The notes: generated by a model not told the origin, from the sequence alone. A stretch of DNA of 64,000 bases from CAYSUS01 sp964434165 (GCA_964434165.1 CAYSUS010000016.1:25529-89528), one strand, 5' to 3'; positions 25,683 through 35,400 are shown, counted from the stretch's first letter. Numbers and translations are program-made.

Positions 25683-27197
25683 CTACTTCGCCGCCCTGCC
25701 GATCTTCACCGAAGGCTCCGCGGCGAACTCGGCGAAGCGCAGGTCCAGGTCCGCGTCCGCGGCTTTGCCCGCGTGGAGCACGATGCGGTAGCGGACCGTC
25801 AGCGGTTTGCCCGGCTGGATCGTGATCGGCGCCTCGGCGCACAGCGCGGCCCCGGCCCAGCCGTCGTTGCGGCAGTGCCACGTCGCGGGGTGATTGGGGT
25901 TGGAGGGGTGGTCGAGCAGGGCCACGCCGTTGACGACGGCTTCGGGCGCCTCCGCCGGCGTCCCCGCTGGTCCCGGGGCGACCGGCCCGGACTGGTCGAT
26001 CCACGCCGCCCGCTCCCGGTGGGCCGCCGATTCATTTCGCTGCCCCCGGGCATTGAGGATCTCGCCGCCTCCGTCGAAGGGCGTCATCGACTGGGCCACG
26101 CGCGCCGCCAAGAGGCCGAAGGTCGTCTGGCCCAGCTCGACCGGCTTCTCGCCCGCCGGCTGGAGCTCGAGCTGAACGTCGATCAAGCGATACCGCTGCC
26201 GCAAGCCGGAGAGATCGTCCTGCCCGGACCAGAAGGTCAGCGTGCGCCGGCCGAGAAGCAGCGGCGCCCCTTCGCCGATCCACTGGGTCTTCTGCACGAT
26301 GCGGCAGAAGAGCGGGCCGTCTTCCAGGAGCTCGAGCGCGTCGTGGGCGATCACGCCGCCCCGCTCGGACCAGAAATCCTCGCCGGCCACCTTGGCGTGG
26401 GCGATCCACAGCGAGTAGTGATGGGCGTGGCTGCCGGTCGGGTCGTGGGCCTTGCCGAGCTCCGTCAGGCTCACGCCCTCGGGCCCGTTGACCGGGTAGA
26501 GGAACGGCCGGCGAATCCGCGGCGAGCCGGACCTGGCCTCTTCCACCGTCGGGCCGATGTGGTAGGTCGTCACCAAGCCCCTGTCCTCGTAAACGCTCAG
26601 CTTGCCCTCCAGCGGCCATTGCGGGCGGATCCGCACGCGGGGGAAGTGGAGGCAGGGCGTGGCCCTCCCCTCGGCGTCGAACACGTGAAGATTGCGCGGC
26701 AGGTACGGCACCTGGATCGCGCGTCCCTCCTTCGGCACCTCGCAGCGGAGCTCGTAGTGCGAAGGCCGTCCCTTCAGGCCGGTCGCGCGCCACGTGAGCG
26801 TCCCGGCCTGCCTCACCGGCGGAACCGCATCGACCGGGTATTCGGCGACGAAGCTCACGGTGGCAGGCGTATCCGACATCAGCCGCCGCGGCTTGGGGCG
26901 GGGTTGCGGAGCCGGCGTGTACTGCACCGCAATCGGCCGGCCCCTGCCTTCGGTGCAGACCATGCGCAGGCGCTGCGCATCGACCACGCCCTCGACGCCG
27001 GCCTGCCGCGCCAGCGCACTGAGATCCACCTCGCACGCGACCGGGCAACCGGCTCCGGACGGAAGCCTCGAGACTTCGATGGGAACGGTGAACGTCCGCG
27101 GCCCGGGTTTCTCGGCAGTGCCCGTCTCCGGCCGGCCCATCGCCCCCGCCAGCAAGAGCCCCAGCATGAACGCCGCGCCACGCAAGATGTGTTGCAT
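25683..27197 (-). CDS. Exported PmoA-like protein (DUF6807)
   Basis: A 504-residue protein with a signal peptide (MQHILRGAAFMLGLLLAGAMG). The frame is open further upstream, but the ATG at 27197 is the one that yields a secretory leader. The C-terminal region has the family features: LYPVNGPEGVSLTELGKAHDPTGSHAHHYSLWIAHAKVAGEDFW, followed by LELLEDGPLFCRIVQKTQW and a late AAWIDQSGPVAP (quoted in separate blocks of the same domain). Pfam calls this family methane oxygenase PmoA, but the members are soluble beta-sandwich proteins of planctomycetes and Bacteroidetes linked to carbohydrate genes, not subunits of methane monooxygenase. Divergent from the RraA-like gene with a 127-bp gap. A role in glycan or sugar-acid metabolism is a guess from context. 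Confidence 0.8.
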   Translation of the reverse strand: MQHILRGAAFMLGLLLAGAMGRPETGTAEKPGPRTFTVPIEVSRLPSGAGCPVACEVDLSALARQAGVEGVVDAQRLRMVCTEGRGRPIAVQYTPAPQPRPKPRRLMSDTPATVSFVAEYPVDAVPPVRQAGTLTWRATGLKGRPSHYELRCEVPKEGRAIQVPYLPRNLHVFDAEGRATPCLHFPRVRIRPQWPLEGKLSVYEDRGLVTTYHIGPTVEEARSGSPRIRRPFLYPVNGPEGVSLTELGKAHDPTGSHAHHYSLWIAHAKVAGEDFWSERGGVIAHDALELLEDGPLFCRIVQKTQWIGEGAPLLLGRRTLTFWSGQDDLSGLRQRYRLIDVQLELQPAGEKPVELGQTTFGLLAARVAQSMTPFDGGGEILNARGQRNESAAHRERAAWIDQSGPVAPGPAGTPAEAPEAVVNGVALLDHPSNPNHPATWHCRNDGWAGAALCAEAPITIQPGKPLTVRYRIVLHAGKAADADLDLRFAEFAAEPSVKIGRAAK

Positions 27198-27268
27198 CGC
27201 CCCAGTCCTCCGGCATGCGAGTGCGCGTCTGCTCTGTCGCGCAACGGTTCGCGACCTGATGTGAATCA

Positions 27269-27277
27269 TGCTACAAT
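27269..27277 (+). promoter_or_regulatory. Extended -10 promoter of the RraA-like gene
   Basis: TGCTACAAT is an extended -10 element 48 bp before the ATG at 27325. No convincing -35 is seen upstream. It lies in the gap between the divergent PmoA-like and RraA-like genes. Confidence 0.45.
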
Positions 27278-27324
27278 GGCGACTCCATGGAGCACAAGGA
27301 GCGCTAATCGAGCTCAGAAGCCTC

Positions 27325-28050
27325 ATGCCCATCCCGTCCGACACGCTTGAGAAGCTCGCCCGCTTCGATACGCCCACGATCTGCAACGTGATCGAGCTGT
27401 TCGAAGTCCGCCCGCGCACGAGCGGGTTCATGGACGGGCGGATTCGCGCGGTGTTCCCCGAGCGGGAGCCCATGGTCGGGTTCGCGGCCACGGCGTCGTT
27501 CCGCAGTAGCGCGCCGCCGCCCGAGGGCTCGGCCTACGGCAGCCTCAGCGAACAGGTCGAGCAGTTCGCGCGCCTGCCCGGCCCGGCGGTCGTCGTGTTC
27601 CAGGACCTCGACGATCCGGCCGTGGGAGCGACGTTCGGCGAGGTGATGTGTTCGGTCTATCAGGCGTTCGGTTCGGCCGGGCTGGTCACCTCGGGCGGCG
27701 GCCGCGACCTGGAGCAAGTCCGGGCCCTCCAATACCCCGTGTTCACCGGCGCGACGATCTGCTCCCACGCCTACTGTCACATCCTCCACGTCGGATTGCC
27801 CGTGCGCGTCGGTGGGCTCGTCGTGGAGCAGGGCGACCTGTTGCACGGCGACGCCAATGGCGTGACCTCCATCCCGCGGGATATCGCCGCCGAGGTGGCC
27901 GACGCGGCGGAGGAGTTCGTGGCTGCCGAGCGGATCGTCCTCGACTACGTGCGCCGGCCGGGCCTGAAGACGCCGGAAGGGCTGGCCACGGCGCAGCGGG
28001 AGTTCGGCCAGGTGGTCGCACGGCTCCAGGAGCGCGTGCGGCGGAAGTAG
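27325..28050 (+). CDS. RraA family protein (4-hydroxy-4-methyl-2-oxoglutarate aldolase-like)
   Basis: A 241-residue protein of the RraA-like fold. The motif LVTSGGGRDLEQVRALQYPVF contains the conserved G-G-x-R-D (R127, D128) that in class II pyruvate aldolases binds the substrate carboxylate and the metal water. GDLLHGDANGVTSIP supplies the second conserved acidic loop. Proteins of this type in planctomycetes typically accompany sugar-acid and aromatic catabolism genes and are not RNase E regulators. The ATG at 27325 was chosen over upstream starts because TLEKLARFDTPTICNVIE is the family N-terminus. It is followed after 33 bp by the LamG-DUF4838 gene on the same strand, so the two may be co-transcribed. 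Confidence 0.85.
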   Translation: MPIPSDTLEKLARFDTPTICNVIELFEVRPRTSGFMDGRIRAVFPEREPMVGFAATASFRSSAPPPEGSAYGSLSEQVEQFARLPGPAVVVFQDLDDPAVGATFGEVMCSVYQAFGSAGLVTSGGGRDLEQVRALQYPVFTGATICSHAYCHILHVGLPVRVGGLVVEQGDLLHGDANGVTSIPRDIAAEVADAAEEFVAAERIVLDYVRRPGLKTPEGLATAQREFGQVVARLQERVRRK

Positions 28051-28083
28051 TGCTTCTTCTCGAAACGGACGGGAGGTGCCCTG

Positions 28084-30651
28084 ATGTTCCAAGCGATCTG
28101 CCTGTGCGCGGCACTGCTTGTGGGGACGGGCGACGACACGCTGCCCGATAGTGCGTACACGCCCGACGAGCGCACCATGGTGCTCCTCCACTTCGACGGC
28201 GACGCCCGCGACGCGGGCCAGTGGGAGAACCACGGGGACGTCCAGGGCGAGTGCGACTGGGCCGAGGGCCGCTTCGGTCGGTGCCTGAGCCTCAATGGCA
28301 AGGGCGGCGTGATCCTCCGCGGCAACGGCACCACCCACGTGGGTGGGAGAAGCTGGACGGTCGAATGCTGGATCAAGCCCGATCGGCAGCAGCCGTCGCG
28401 AGCGCCGATCGTGTCCGGCGGCTGGGGGCACGAGCGCCACTACACCCTGGCGATCGACGGCGGCAAGCGGATCTCCGCCACGTTCTCGGCGGGCGCGCGG
28501 AGCGGAACCGTGCGGTCGGCGGACGTCTCGAAGACGCTCTGCGATGGCCGGTGGCATCACGTGGCGGCCGTGCTCGACCGGGAGCGGGCGGGCGAGGTGC
28601 GGCTGTATCTCGACGGCCGCCGCATCGAGGGCGGGAAGCCGGCCTTCTGCGCGCCGATCGCGTTCGAGGACCACCGCATGGGCGTGGCCGTCGGCGCCAG
28701 CACGCCCTGGTACGTGGGCAAGGACGGCTTTCTCGGCTTGATCGACGAGGTGCGCCTCTCCAACACGGTGCGGCGCGAGCACGCGGCCTCCGGTCCCGTC
28801 CCCGAGGAGGCGCGCCGGGCTGCGGCCCCGCGGCCGCGGTTTGTCTTCGACGCCGCCGAGTCGAAAAGGCCGCTGACGCTCGCGCCGCAGTCCACGGTCA
28901 TCGTCCTGCCCGGACCGGCCGGGCGCGGCGACCACGAGGCCGCGCGCGAGCTCCAGTCGTGGCTCCAGAAGGTCTCGGACTCGGCCGCCGGCTACGACAT
29001 CGTGCAGGAGCGCGACGTCGATTCGATCGCCGGCAAGGCCGTGATCGCGCTGGGGCGCTCGCGCTGGATTCGCGAGGACGAGCTGGCCGGCCTCGCGCCG
29101 GCCGGGTTCCTTATTCGGCGCAAGGCCAATGTCCTGGTCGTTGCCGGCGGCACCTCGACCGGCACGTATCTCGGCGCGGTGCGGTTGTTGGACCGCGTCG
29201 GCGGCGTGCGGTTCTACATGCCCACCGACTTGTTCACGCACTGGAATCGCGGCGTGCCGCAGATCGGCGGCGACTTGGACGTGCGCATCGACCCGTTCGT
29301 CAAGTCGGCGATGATGACGGGCATCGTCGGCATCCCGGGCGACGGCGGCTGGACGCGCCGCAACGGCGTCGCGCGGCGAACCGGCGGGACGCACCAGCAC
29401 AGCTTCTACGGCGTGTTCCCGCCGGAGCGGTTCGCGAAGAGCCATCCGGCGATCTATCCGATTCTCGACGGCAAGCGTTACGTGCCGGCCGACGGCCGCG
29501 ACCAGCGATGGCAGCCGTGCCTCTCCGAGCCCGCGCTGGTGAAGACGGCCCTCCAGTCTGCGCGGCGGCACTTCACGCTCCGGCCGGGCGACGAGTACCT
29601 GGCCTACAGCGTCCAGGACGGGCACGTCGTCTGCCAGTGCCCCAGGTGCCGCGCGGCCTACGACCGGCACAAAGCCGAGGGGCGGCCCGACCAGGAAGTC
29701 GAGGCCCGGGGCTTCTCGCAGCTCTACTGGCGGTTCATCGCGAAGCTGGCCGGTCGCTTCGCCGAGGCATTCCCGCGGAAGAAGGTCCTGGCCATGGCCT
29801 ACGGCCCGGCTCGGTTCCCGCCGGAAGACGACCTGCCGCCCAACGTGATCCTGTTCACGAACTTCCATATCGCCGAATGGGAGGCGGACCGGATCCTGGC
29901 CCCGGACGCGGAGACCGGCGTCTCGCGCCTCGACCTGGTGTTATCGCGTTGCCGCTACTACGGCAACCACGACTGGTACCACGGCAACGGGTTCCTCATG
30001 CCGCGGATCTACAGCGGGTACTGGTCGCGCTTCATGCGCCACCTGGCCGCCGAAGTGGACGGGGCCTACATGCACGCCGAGGCGTATCCCCACTGGGGCC
30101 TCGCCGGACCGAAGCTGTACGTCACCGCCCGGCTGTGGTCGGAGCCGGACCTGGACGTGGAGGCTTTGCTCGAGCGGTTCTGCACGGACCTCTTTGGACC
30201 AGCCGCAGGTCCGATGCGCGAGTACTTCACGCAGCTCGAGAAGCTGTGGATCGCGCTGGACAACGTGAAGGGGCCGGAGCGCAAGCTCTTCCTCTGGCAG
30301 CGCCAGTTCCTGGCCGACGAGGAGGACCTGGCCGCGATCCGCCAATGCCGCAAGCTGCTGGACCAGGCGCTGGCCAAGGCCAACACCGACGAGCAGCGGA
30401 AGCGAATCGAGCTCTTCTCCGATGCGTTCCTGGTGAGCCAAACGCTCTACCAGTTCGCCGGGGCCAAGAAGATCCAAAGCGAACAGGTCGAAGCATTCCG
30501 CCGTCACGTCCGGGAGAAGATCCTCCCCAACCCGATGACGTTCTACCGCACGAGCAAGGACGCCGAGGACCTCGCCGAGAACATCGAGGCCGCCCTCCGC
30601 GTTGTAACGGCCGACGGGAAGAAGGTGGCAGGCCCTCGCCGAGCTCGCTGA
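28084..30651 (+). CDS. Exported LamG-DUF4838 protein, GH67-like N-domain
   Basis: An 855-residue protein with an N-terminal hydrophobic leader (MFQAICLCAALLVGTG) and a strong GGGAGGTG ribosome site before the ATG. Residues 28-240 form a LamG/concanavalin-like domain (MVLLHFDGDARDAG, SWTVECWIKP, WHHVAAVLDR, GLIDEVRLSN). Residues ~265-390 look like the N-domain of alpha-glucuronidases (GRGDHEAARELQSWLQK, AVIALGRSRW, LGAVRLLDRVGGVRFYMPTDL). The rest matches DUF4838, with Cys pairs in YSVQDGHVVCQCPRCRAAY, VILFTNFHIAEW and GAYMHAEAYPHWGLAGPKLYV. The combination suggests binding and cleavage of an acidic polysaccharide. It is convergent with the heparinase-like gene. Enzyme activity for DUF4838 is not established to my knowledge. 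Confidence 0.85.
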   Translation: MFQAICLCAALLVGTGDDTLPDSAYTPDERTMVLLHFDGDARDAGQWENHGDVQGECDWAEGRFGRCLSLNGKGGVILRGNGTTHVGGRSWTVECWIKPDRQQPSRAPIVSGGWGHERHYTLAIDGGKRISATFSAGARSGTVRSADVSKTLCDGRWHHVAAVLDRERAGEVRLYLDGRRIEGGKPAFCAPIAFEDHRMGVAVGASTPWYVGKDGFLGLIDEVRLSNTVRREHAASGPVPEEARRAAAPRPRFVFDAAESKRPLTLAPQSTVIVLPGPAGRGDHEAARELQSWLQKVSDSAAGYDIVQERDVDSIAGKAVIALGRSRWIREDELAGLAPAGFLIRRKANVLVVAGGTSTGTYLGAVRLLDRVGGVRFYMPTDLFTHWNRGVPQIGGDLDVRIDPFVKSAMMTGIVGIPGDGGWTRRNGVARRTGGTHQHSFYGVFPPERFAKSHPAIYPILDGKRYVPADGRDQRWQPCLSEPALVKTALQSARRHFTLRPGDEYLAYSVQDGHVVCQCPRCRAAYDRHKAEGRPDQEVEARGFSQLYWRFIAKLAGRFAEAFPRKKVLAMAYGPARFPPEDDLPPNVILFTNFHIAEWEADRILAPDAETGVSRLDLVLSRCRYYGNHDWYHGNGFLMPRIYSGYWSRFMRHLAAEVDGAYMHAEAYPHWGLAGPKLYVTARLWSEPDLDVEALLERFCTDLFGPAAGPMREYFTQLEKLWIALDNVKGPERKLFLWQRQFLADEEDLAAIRQCRKLLDQALAKANTDEQRKRIELFSDAFLVSQTLYQFAGAKKIQSEQVEAFRRHVREKILPNPMTFYRTSKDAEDLAENIEAALRVVTADGKKVAGPRRAR

Positions 30652-30741
30652 GTGCGGTCCGCTTCCTGCAGACAAAGCCTTCGTACCTGAGCGGGCACGG
30701 CCCACAGCCGTGGTGCTTCTCGCAGTGAAGCGGCCGGCCAC
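30652..30741. repeat. Imperfect palindromic intergenic element (copy D)
   Basis: Fills the gap between two convergent genes. Ends GTGCGGTCCGCTTCCTGCAG and, reverse-complemented, GTGGCCGGCCGCTTCACTGC pair imperfectly. The minus-strand centre AGAAGCACCACGGCTGTGGG matches the core of copy B at 22570 with a small insertion. May serve as a bidirectional terminator. Confidence 0.55.
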
Positions 30742-30753
30742 TGAGCCTGCCGG

Positions 30754-32754
30754 CTACTCGGCAAGACCGCTGCGCTCGCCGCGGACCTCGATCCATCCGG
30801 CGGCGCGGTCCTTGCGGAAAGCGACCTTCGCCTTGTCCACGGCAACGACGACTTCCTCGCCGTTGAGGCTACACGACGCCGTTGCAGCGGCATCCGTATC
30901 CGCGTCGGCCGCGGTGAGCACATGGAGGAACACGTCCTCGCGCGCGGGGCTCGGCGGCGAGATCTCGATGCGGCATTTCGGCGCGGGGCCCGTATCGCGG
31001 CTCGGCCGATACGATCGGCCGCCGTAGGTGTACAGGTCGTCGCCGGAGCAGAGCCTCACCTGAGGCTTCTCGGGCAGGAGCGTCTGGATGAACAGGCGCC
31101 CGCGACCGTTGGTGACGACCAGGCTCGGCGCCCTGCCCGCGGGAACCTCCATCGCCTGGAGCAGCCAGGTCTTCCTGAATCCGGGCTTCTTGGACGTGAC
31201 GCGGTCGAACACCACAAACGTGTCGGGCCGCAGATAGACGATCTGCCGCGTGAAGCACTCCATCTTCCGGGGCGAGTAGGCCCGCGTGCAATCACCTGCC
31301 ACGTAGAGCCAGTCGCCGTGGTCCTCGAAGGCCGTCACGTCGGCGATGTCGTAGAGCTTCTTGTCGCGTTTCCACTGCTGGGGATCGCCGACGGCGCCGT
31401 TGTGGTGCGGCCAGGCGTGGTGCTGTCCGCCGTCGTTGCCCGTGACCTTGCCGGCCCGGATGGCAGGCCAGGTCTCGTCGGGATCGTGGACGAGGACCGT
31501 GTTGTGGGCGATCGTGCGGAGATGGTAGTTGACGTCGTGGGGCGTGCCGAATCCGTCGTAGTGCCCGCCGTCGCCGAGAAGCTCCTCGTGCTTGTAGATG
31601 AGGAAGTGGCCGGCGTCGAGGTGCTGGTGGGCGGTGAAGCGGTCGCTGCACTTGAAGAAGAAGTACGTGGCGCCCTCGTCCCAGGAGCTTCGGGCGTGGA
31701 CGTGCCCGGCCCCGGGGCTGTAGTGCGAGAGTTTGAAGGAGTTCAGCTCGCCCTTCTTCACCGACGGATCGCGCCAGAGGAAGTCCTTGTACGCGTTGTT
31801 GCCGGCGGCCGACCGCGGCGTGATCTCGTTGAAGGCATGGACGATCCGGTGGCCAGGTTCGTCGCGGAAACGGCCGGCCAGGATGCGCCGCGCGGAGAGC
31901 TGCTTGTCGCGGTCGCCGCCAAAGACGCGGCCGCCGCCGTCGCCCATCGGGACGGCCCGGCGCGACCGGTACAGCCCGATGCCGGGATACGTTTCGAACA
32001 AGCTCGCCACGGCGCGGTGGCGGTAGAAGCCCGGGGCCGCCGCGAAATAGTCCGCCCCCGTGCACCGCCGCGCGGCCTCGCAGAAGAAGAGCCACTCGTA
32101 GAGCCAGTAATGCACGTAGTATCCTTCTGCCCAGCCGCCGCCGTCCCCAGCAAGCTCCAGGGCGGGGGCCGCGCGCGTGTCGTAGTCCCTGTCCAGGGCG
32201 TCGAGGATCTCGGGCGCGCGGGAGTTCTCGTGATAGGTGGCCAGGCACGCCAGTCCGATGCCCCAGTTCTTGTAGCCGTACCACCCGTTGTGGAAGACGT
32301 GGGTCTCGGACTTCACGTTGGCATCGACTGTGGCGTTCATGTAGCGGTGGAACTTGCGGCGGTCCGCCTCGGGCCACCACGGGTGGCAGAGGTCGTAAGC
32401 AACCGCGCACCAGGCCAGGTCCGCCCCAAAGCGGATGTGCCCCTTCTTGATCGGCCCATGGACGTGACGCATGGCCATCTCGTGGGCCTGGCGACCGGAG
32501 GCTGCGTCCTGTTCGATCGCGGCCACCAGGGCCAGGCTGATGAGCCTTGGATGCTCGTCCACACCGTCGCGTTTGGCCACGGCCTTGACGCGCTCGTAGG
32601 CCTCGCGGCGCTCCTGGGCGAGCTTCTTCAGGTCGTCGCGCGAGCCGAAGAGGCGCGGATGCTCGCGAGGCACGGTCCGCTCGGCGGCATGCGCTGAGAC
32701 GGCCAGAAGGAGCGCGGGCAGGGAGAACGCCACGACCATCGGGCGGCATCGCAT
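30754..32754 (-). CDS. Exported heparinase II/III-like polysaccharide lyase
   Basis: A 666-residue exported protein. The ATG at 32754 follows GAGAGATTCGGC and opens a signal peptide (MVVAFSLPALLLAVSAHA). REHPRLFGSRDDLKKLA and a helical toroid region rich in W, Y and H (WAEGYYVHYWLYEWLFFCEAARR) are followed by a beta-rich heparinase II/III-like domain. That domain contains FFFKCSDRFTAHQHLDAGHFLIYKHEELLGDGGHYDGFG and HNTVLVHDPDE (given here as separate motifs), where the histidine/tyrosine cluster is expected to act in beta-elimination. Related lyases attack uronic-acid polysaccharides such as heparan sulfate, alginate or ulvan. The sulfatase and sugar oxidoreductases downstream support a sulfated or uronic-acid-containing substrate. 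No specific substrate can be claimed. Confidence 0.83.
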   Translation of the reverse strand: MRCRPMVVAFSLPALLLAVSAHAAERTVPREHPRLFGSRDDLKKLAQERREAYERVKAVAKRDGVDEHPRLISLALVAAIEQDAASGRQAHEMAMRHVHGPIKKGHIRFGADLAWCAVAYDLCHPWWPEADRRKFHRYMNATVDANVKSETHVFHNGWYGYKNWGIGLACLATYHENSRAPEILDALDRDYDTRAAPALELAGDGGGWAEGYYVHYWLYEWLFFCEAARRCTGADYFAAAPGFYRHRAVASLFETYPGIGLYRSRRAVPMGDGGGRVFGGDRDKQLSARRILAGRFRDEPGHRIVHAFNEITPRSAAGNNAYKDFLWRDPSVKKGELNSFKLSHYSPGAGHVHARSSWDEGATYFFFKCSDRFTAHQHLDAGHFLIYKHEELLGDGGHYDGFGTPHDVNYHLRTIAHNTVLVHDPDETWPAIRAGKVTGNDGGQHHAWPHHNGAVGDPQQWKRDKKLYDIADVTAFEDHGDWLYVAGDCTRAYSPRKMECFTRQIVYLRPDTFVVFDRVTSKKPGFRKTWLLQAMEVPAGRAPSLVVTNGRGRLFIQTLLPEKPQVRLCSGDDLYTYGGRSYRPSRDTGPAPKCRIEISPPSPAREDVFLHVLTAADADTDAAATASCSLNGEEVVVAVDKAKVAFRKDRAAGWIEVRGERSGLAE

Positions 32755-33043
32755 GCCGAATCTCTCGTGGGTTCCCAACCGTTGGGCGGGGGCAGGCCAG
32801 GGGGTGTCCATAGGATTCCTCATGCGGACGTGGTTGCCGAGCCAGAACATACGATAGACTCTGCGGCGCCTCCCGGCCACTCGCCGCCGCCGATCCGCCG
32901 ATCCATCGCCCCGGCGCTGGCGTGGCGGCGGCCGCGACGTTATGCTCAAGGCCAACATGCCGGCAGGTCTCGATCGGGCTGCGACGCGCCCACTTCGTTC
33001 CCTCCGCTGTATCCCGCCCCTATCCACCGCAGGAGGTCATCCC

Positions 33044-34282
33044 ATGACAAGACGCCCCTCAGCCGTCACGCGCCGCCGATTCCTCCAGGGCTCGGCCGCC
33101 GTCTCCACCGGCATCCTCATCGTCCCCCGGCACGTGCTGGGCCAAGGCCAGACGCCGCCCAGCGAATCGCTGGGCGGGGCCCTGATCGGCTGCGGCGGGC
33201 GCGGGCCGGGGACGTTCAAGGGCCTGGGCGAAAACGTCCGGCGCCTGGCCGACTGCGACGTGAAGTTCCTCGACAAGGCTGACAACAAGAAGATCTACAC
33301 CGACTTCCGTCGCGTGCTCGACCGCAAGGACATCGACGTGGTGGCCATCGCCACGCCGCCCCACTGGCATGCCTTGATCTCCATCGCCGCCATGCAGGCG
33401 GGCAAGGACGTGTTGTGCGAGAAGCCGGCCACGCGGTTCATCGCCGAGGGACGCGCCGTGGTCGAGGCCGAGCGCCGCTACGGGCGAATCTACCAGGTAG
33501 GCACGTACGGCCGCTTCGGCGCCAGCCGCAACAAGGGCCACCTGCTCACGCACAAGATCATGAAGAGCGGGCTGCTCAAGCCGTGCGAGGGCGTCCACAT
33601 CAAGCGCGGCGGACTGAAGGTGAAGCAGTGGAGCGGCCACGTCCACGAGGTGCCCCGCGAAGTGCCCAAGAGCCTCGACTGGGACATGTACTGCGGCCCC
33701 GCGCCCCTGAAGCCCTACTACCCGCACCGCACGGGCGGCACGCACCGCGGCTACTGGGACTACGAAGGGGGCGGCCTGGCCGACATGGGCCAGCACCACT
33801 TCGACCCCGTGCAGTGGACGTTTGCCAAGGACGACACGAGCCCCGTGGAGATCGAGGCCTTCGCCCCGCCCGCCCACCAGGAGGCCTGCGGCATGTGGGG
33901 CTGGGTCGAGCTGAAATACGCTGACGGGCTGACCTTCGTGATGGACAGCACGGAGTGGCCGGAAAACGGGAAGCCGGCCTACGACCGCAAGCAGTCGCGG
34001 GGCGTCGGCCTTGATGACCTCAGCGAGGAGGACCGCAAGAAGGTCGAGGAGATGCCCGACCCCGAGCCGCTGGTGAGCTTCCCCGAGGCCGTGAAGACGC
34101 GCAAGCGTCCCGGCGGGCACGCCGAGGCGGCCCACCGCTCGGCCACGATCCTGCACCTGGCCAACCTCGCCATCCGCACAGGGCGAAAGATCCACTACGA
34201 TCCGGTCAAGGAAGAGGTCATCGGCGATGAGGAGGCCAACCGCCTGGTGAACCAGCCGATGCGGGCCCCCTGGCACCTGTGA
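33044..34282 (+). CDS. Tat-exported Gfo/Idh/MocA family oxidoreductase (1)
   Basis: A 412-residue NAD(P)-dependent sugar or cyclitol dehydrogenase-like protein. The ATG at 33044 follows AGGAGG at ideal spacing. A Tat signal is plain (VTRRRFLQGSAAVSTGILIV). The Rossmann domain begins at SLGGALIGCGGRGPGTF; IDVVAIATPPHWHALISIAAMQAGKDVLCEKPATR contains the conserved EKP lysine (quoted across two motif blocks). The C-terminal domain includes YEGGGLADMGQHHFDPVQW, with the histidine pair usual at the active site. Exported members in planctomycetes are numerous and presumably act on glycan-derived sugars. A HEAT protein follows on the same strand 62 bp downstream. Confidence 0.92.
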   Translation: MTRRPSAVTRRRFLQGSAAVSTGILIVPRHVLGQGQTPPSESLGGALIGCGGRGPGTFKGLGENVRRLADCDVKFLDKADNKKIYTDFRRVLDRKDIDVVAIATPPHWHALISIAAMQAGKDVLCEKPATRFIAEGRAVVEAERRYGRIYQVGTYGRFGASRNKGHLLTHKIMKSGLLKPCEGVHIKRGGLKVKQWSGHVHEVPREVPKSLDWDMYCGPAPLKPYYPHRTGGTHRGYWDYEGGGLADMGQHHFDPVQWTFAKDDTSPVEIEAFAPPAHQEACGMWGWVELKYADGLTFVMDSTEWPENGKPAYDRKQSRGVGLDDLSEEDRKKVEEMPDPEPLVSFPEAVKTRKRPGGHAEAAHRSATILHLANLAIRTGRKIHYDPVKEEVIGDEEANRLVNQPMRAPWHL

Positions 34283-34344
34283 TCCTCTCAGGTGCCTCGC
34301 GTCTCGATCCATCCCCCAGCAACGAACCGACAAGGAATCACGAT

Positions 34345-35196
34345 ATGAACGCTGCGTCCAAGAAGGTCCTCGACCTGGTCAACCAACTACCCGACGCCGA
34401 TGGCGGGAGCGGAAGCAAGATGACCGGCCCCCATCCGGACAAGGCCGAGAAGCTGTATCGGGAGCTGTTTGGCGGAGGGCGCGAGGCGATCGTCGCCCTG
34501 GTTGACCTGCTCCAAGTGCCCGGCGAGGGCGACGACTGGAAGGCCCGCTACCTGCTGCACGGGGCGGCCGTCTTCTCCTGCCGCAAGGAGAACGAGGCCC
34601 AGCAGAAGCTGCTCGCCCGTGTGCTGGCCGAGCAGCTCGGCGGCGACCGCCCCAAGCCGGTCCAGGTGTTCCTCGTGCGCGAGCTGCGGACGATCGCCGG
34701 GCCGTCGGAAGTCGGCACGTTGGGCAAGCTCGTCCCCGACGCGGAGCTGTGCGAGCCGGTGGTCCAGGCCTTGCTGGCCATCGGCCAGGGGGCCGCCGAC
34801 CATCTCCGCGCGGCCCTGCCCGGGGTCGAGGGCAAGTGCCGCATCACCGTGATCCAGGGCCTGGGCGTGCTCGGCGCGGCTGGGGGCCTGGACGCGGTGC
34901 GCAAGGCCCTCACCGACGAGGACCGCGACACGCGCCTGGCGGCGGGCTTTGCCCTGGCCAACAGCGGCGAGGGCTCCGCGGCCGACGCGTTGCTTGCGGC
35001 CTCGGACGTCGAGGCCGTGTGGGAGCGCGACCAGATGACCAACCACTGCCTGCTCCTGGCGGAGAAGCTGATCGCCGCCGGGAAGAAGGGCGAGGCGATG
35101 AAGATCTACAAGCAGCTTCGCGACAGCCGCACGGCCCCCGAGGACCGGCACCAGAAGCAGGCGGCCACGATCGGGATGCTCTCCGCGGGACGATAA
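34345..35196 (+). CDS. HEAT-repeat domain protein
   Basis: A 283-residue protein made almost entirely of paired alpha helices with HEAT/PBS-lyase-type spacing (EAIVALVDLLQVPGEGDDWKARYLLHGAAVF, EPVVQALLAIGQGAADHLRAAL, ITVIQGLGVLGAAGGLDAVRKAL, DTRLAAGFALANSGEG). No signal peptide or catalytic motif is visible. The ATG at 34345 is preceded by AAGGAATC and by a 62-bp gap after the Gfo/Idh/MocA gene, so they may share a transcript. HEAT solenoids usually bind proteins; the last part (LIAAGKKGEAMKIYKQLRDSRTAPEDRH) resembles a TPR-like helical pair. Its partner is unknown. Confidence 0.75.
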   Translation: MNAASKKVLDLVNQLPDADGGSGSKMTGPHPDKAEKLYRELFGGGREAIVALVDLLQVPGEGDDWKARYLLHGAAVFSCRKENEAQQKLLARVLAEQLGGDRPKPVQVFLVRELRTIAGPSEVGTLGKLVPDAELCEPVVQALLAIGQGAADHLRAALPGVEGKCRITVIQGLGVLGAAGGLDAVRKALTDEDRDTRLAAGFALANSGEGSAADALLAASDVEAVWERDQMTNHCLLLAEKLIAAGKKGEAMKIYKQLRDSRTAPEDRHQKQAATIGMLSAGR

Positions 35197-35400
35197 CTCC
35201 ACTTCGATTTGCCGATCGGCAACGGACCTCTGCCCCTCCGTAGCCTCCGCGCTCTTCGGGTCCCATGAGGCCCCAGGAAGCAGCCGGCCAGGGGTCCTCT
35301 TGCATGCCACCCGGGCGGCGGGTTAACCTGGGAGCATCGGACCGATTGCTCCTCGAGGGGGACGCCGCGCGTCGCCCCACGCCCGAATGGAGAGGCCGCC

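Noticed and set aside
25683..27197. Subunit of particulate methane monooxygenase
   Set aside because: The Pfam name PmoA is misleading for this family. The protein is a soluble exported beta-sandwich with no membrane helices or copper ligands of pMMO.
27325..28050. Regulator of RNase E activity
   Set aside because: The GGxRD motif and sugar-gene context fit the aldolase-like members; no RNase E gene is nearby.
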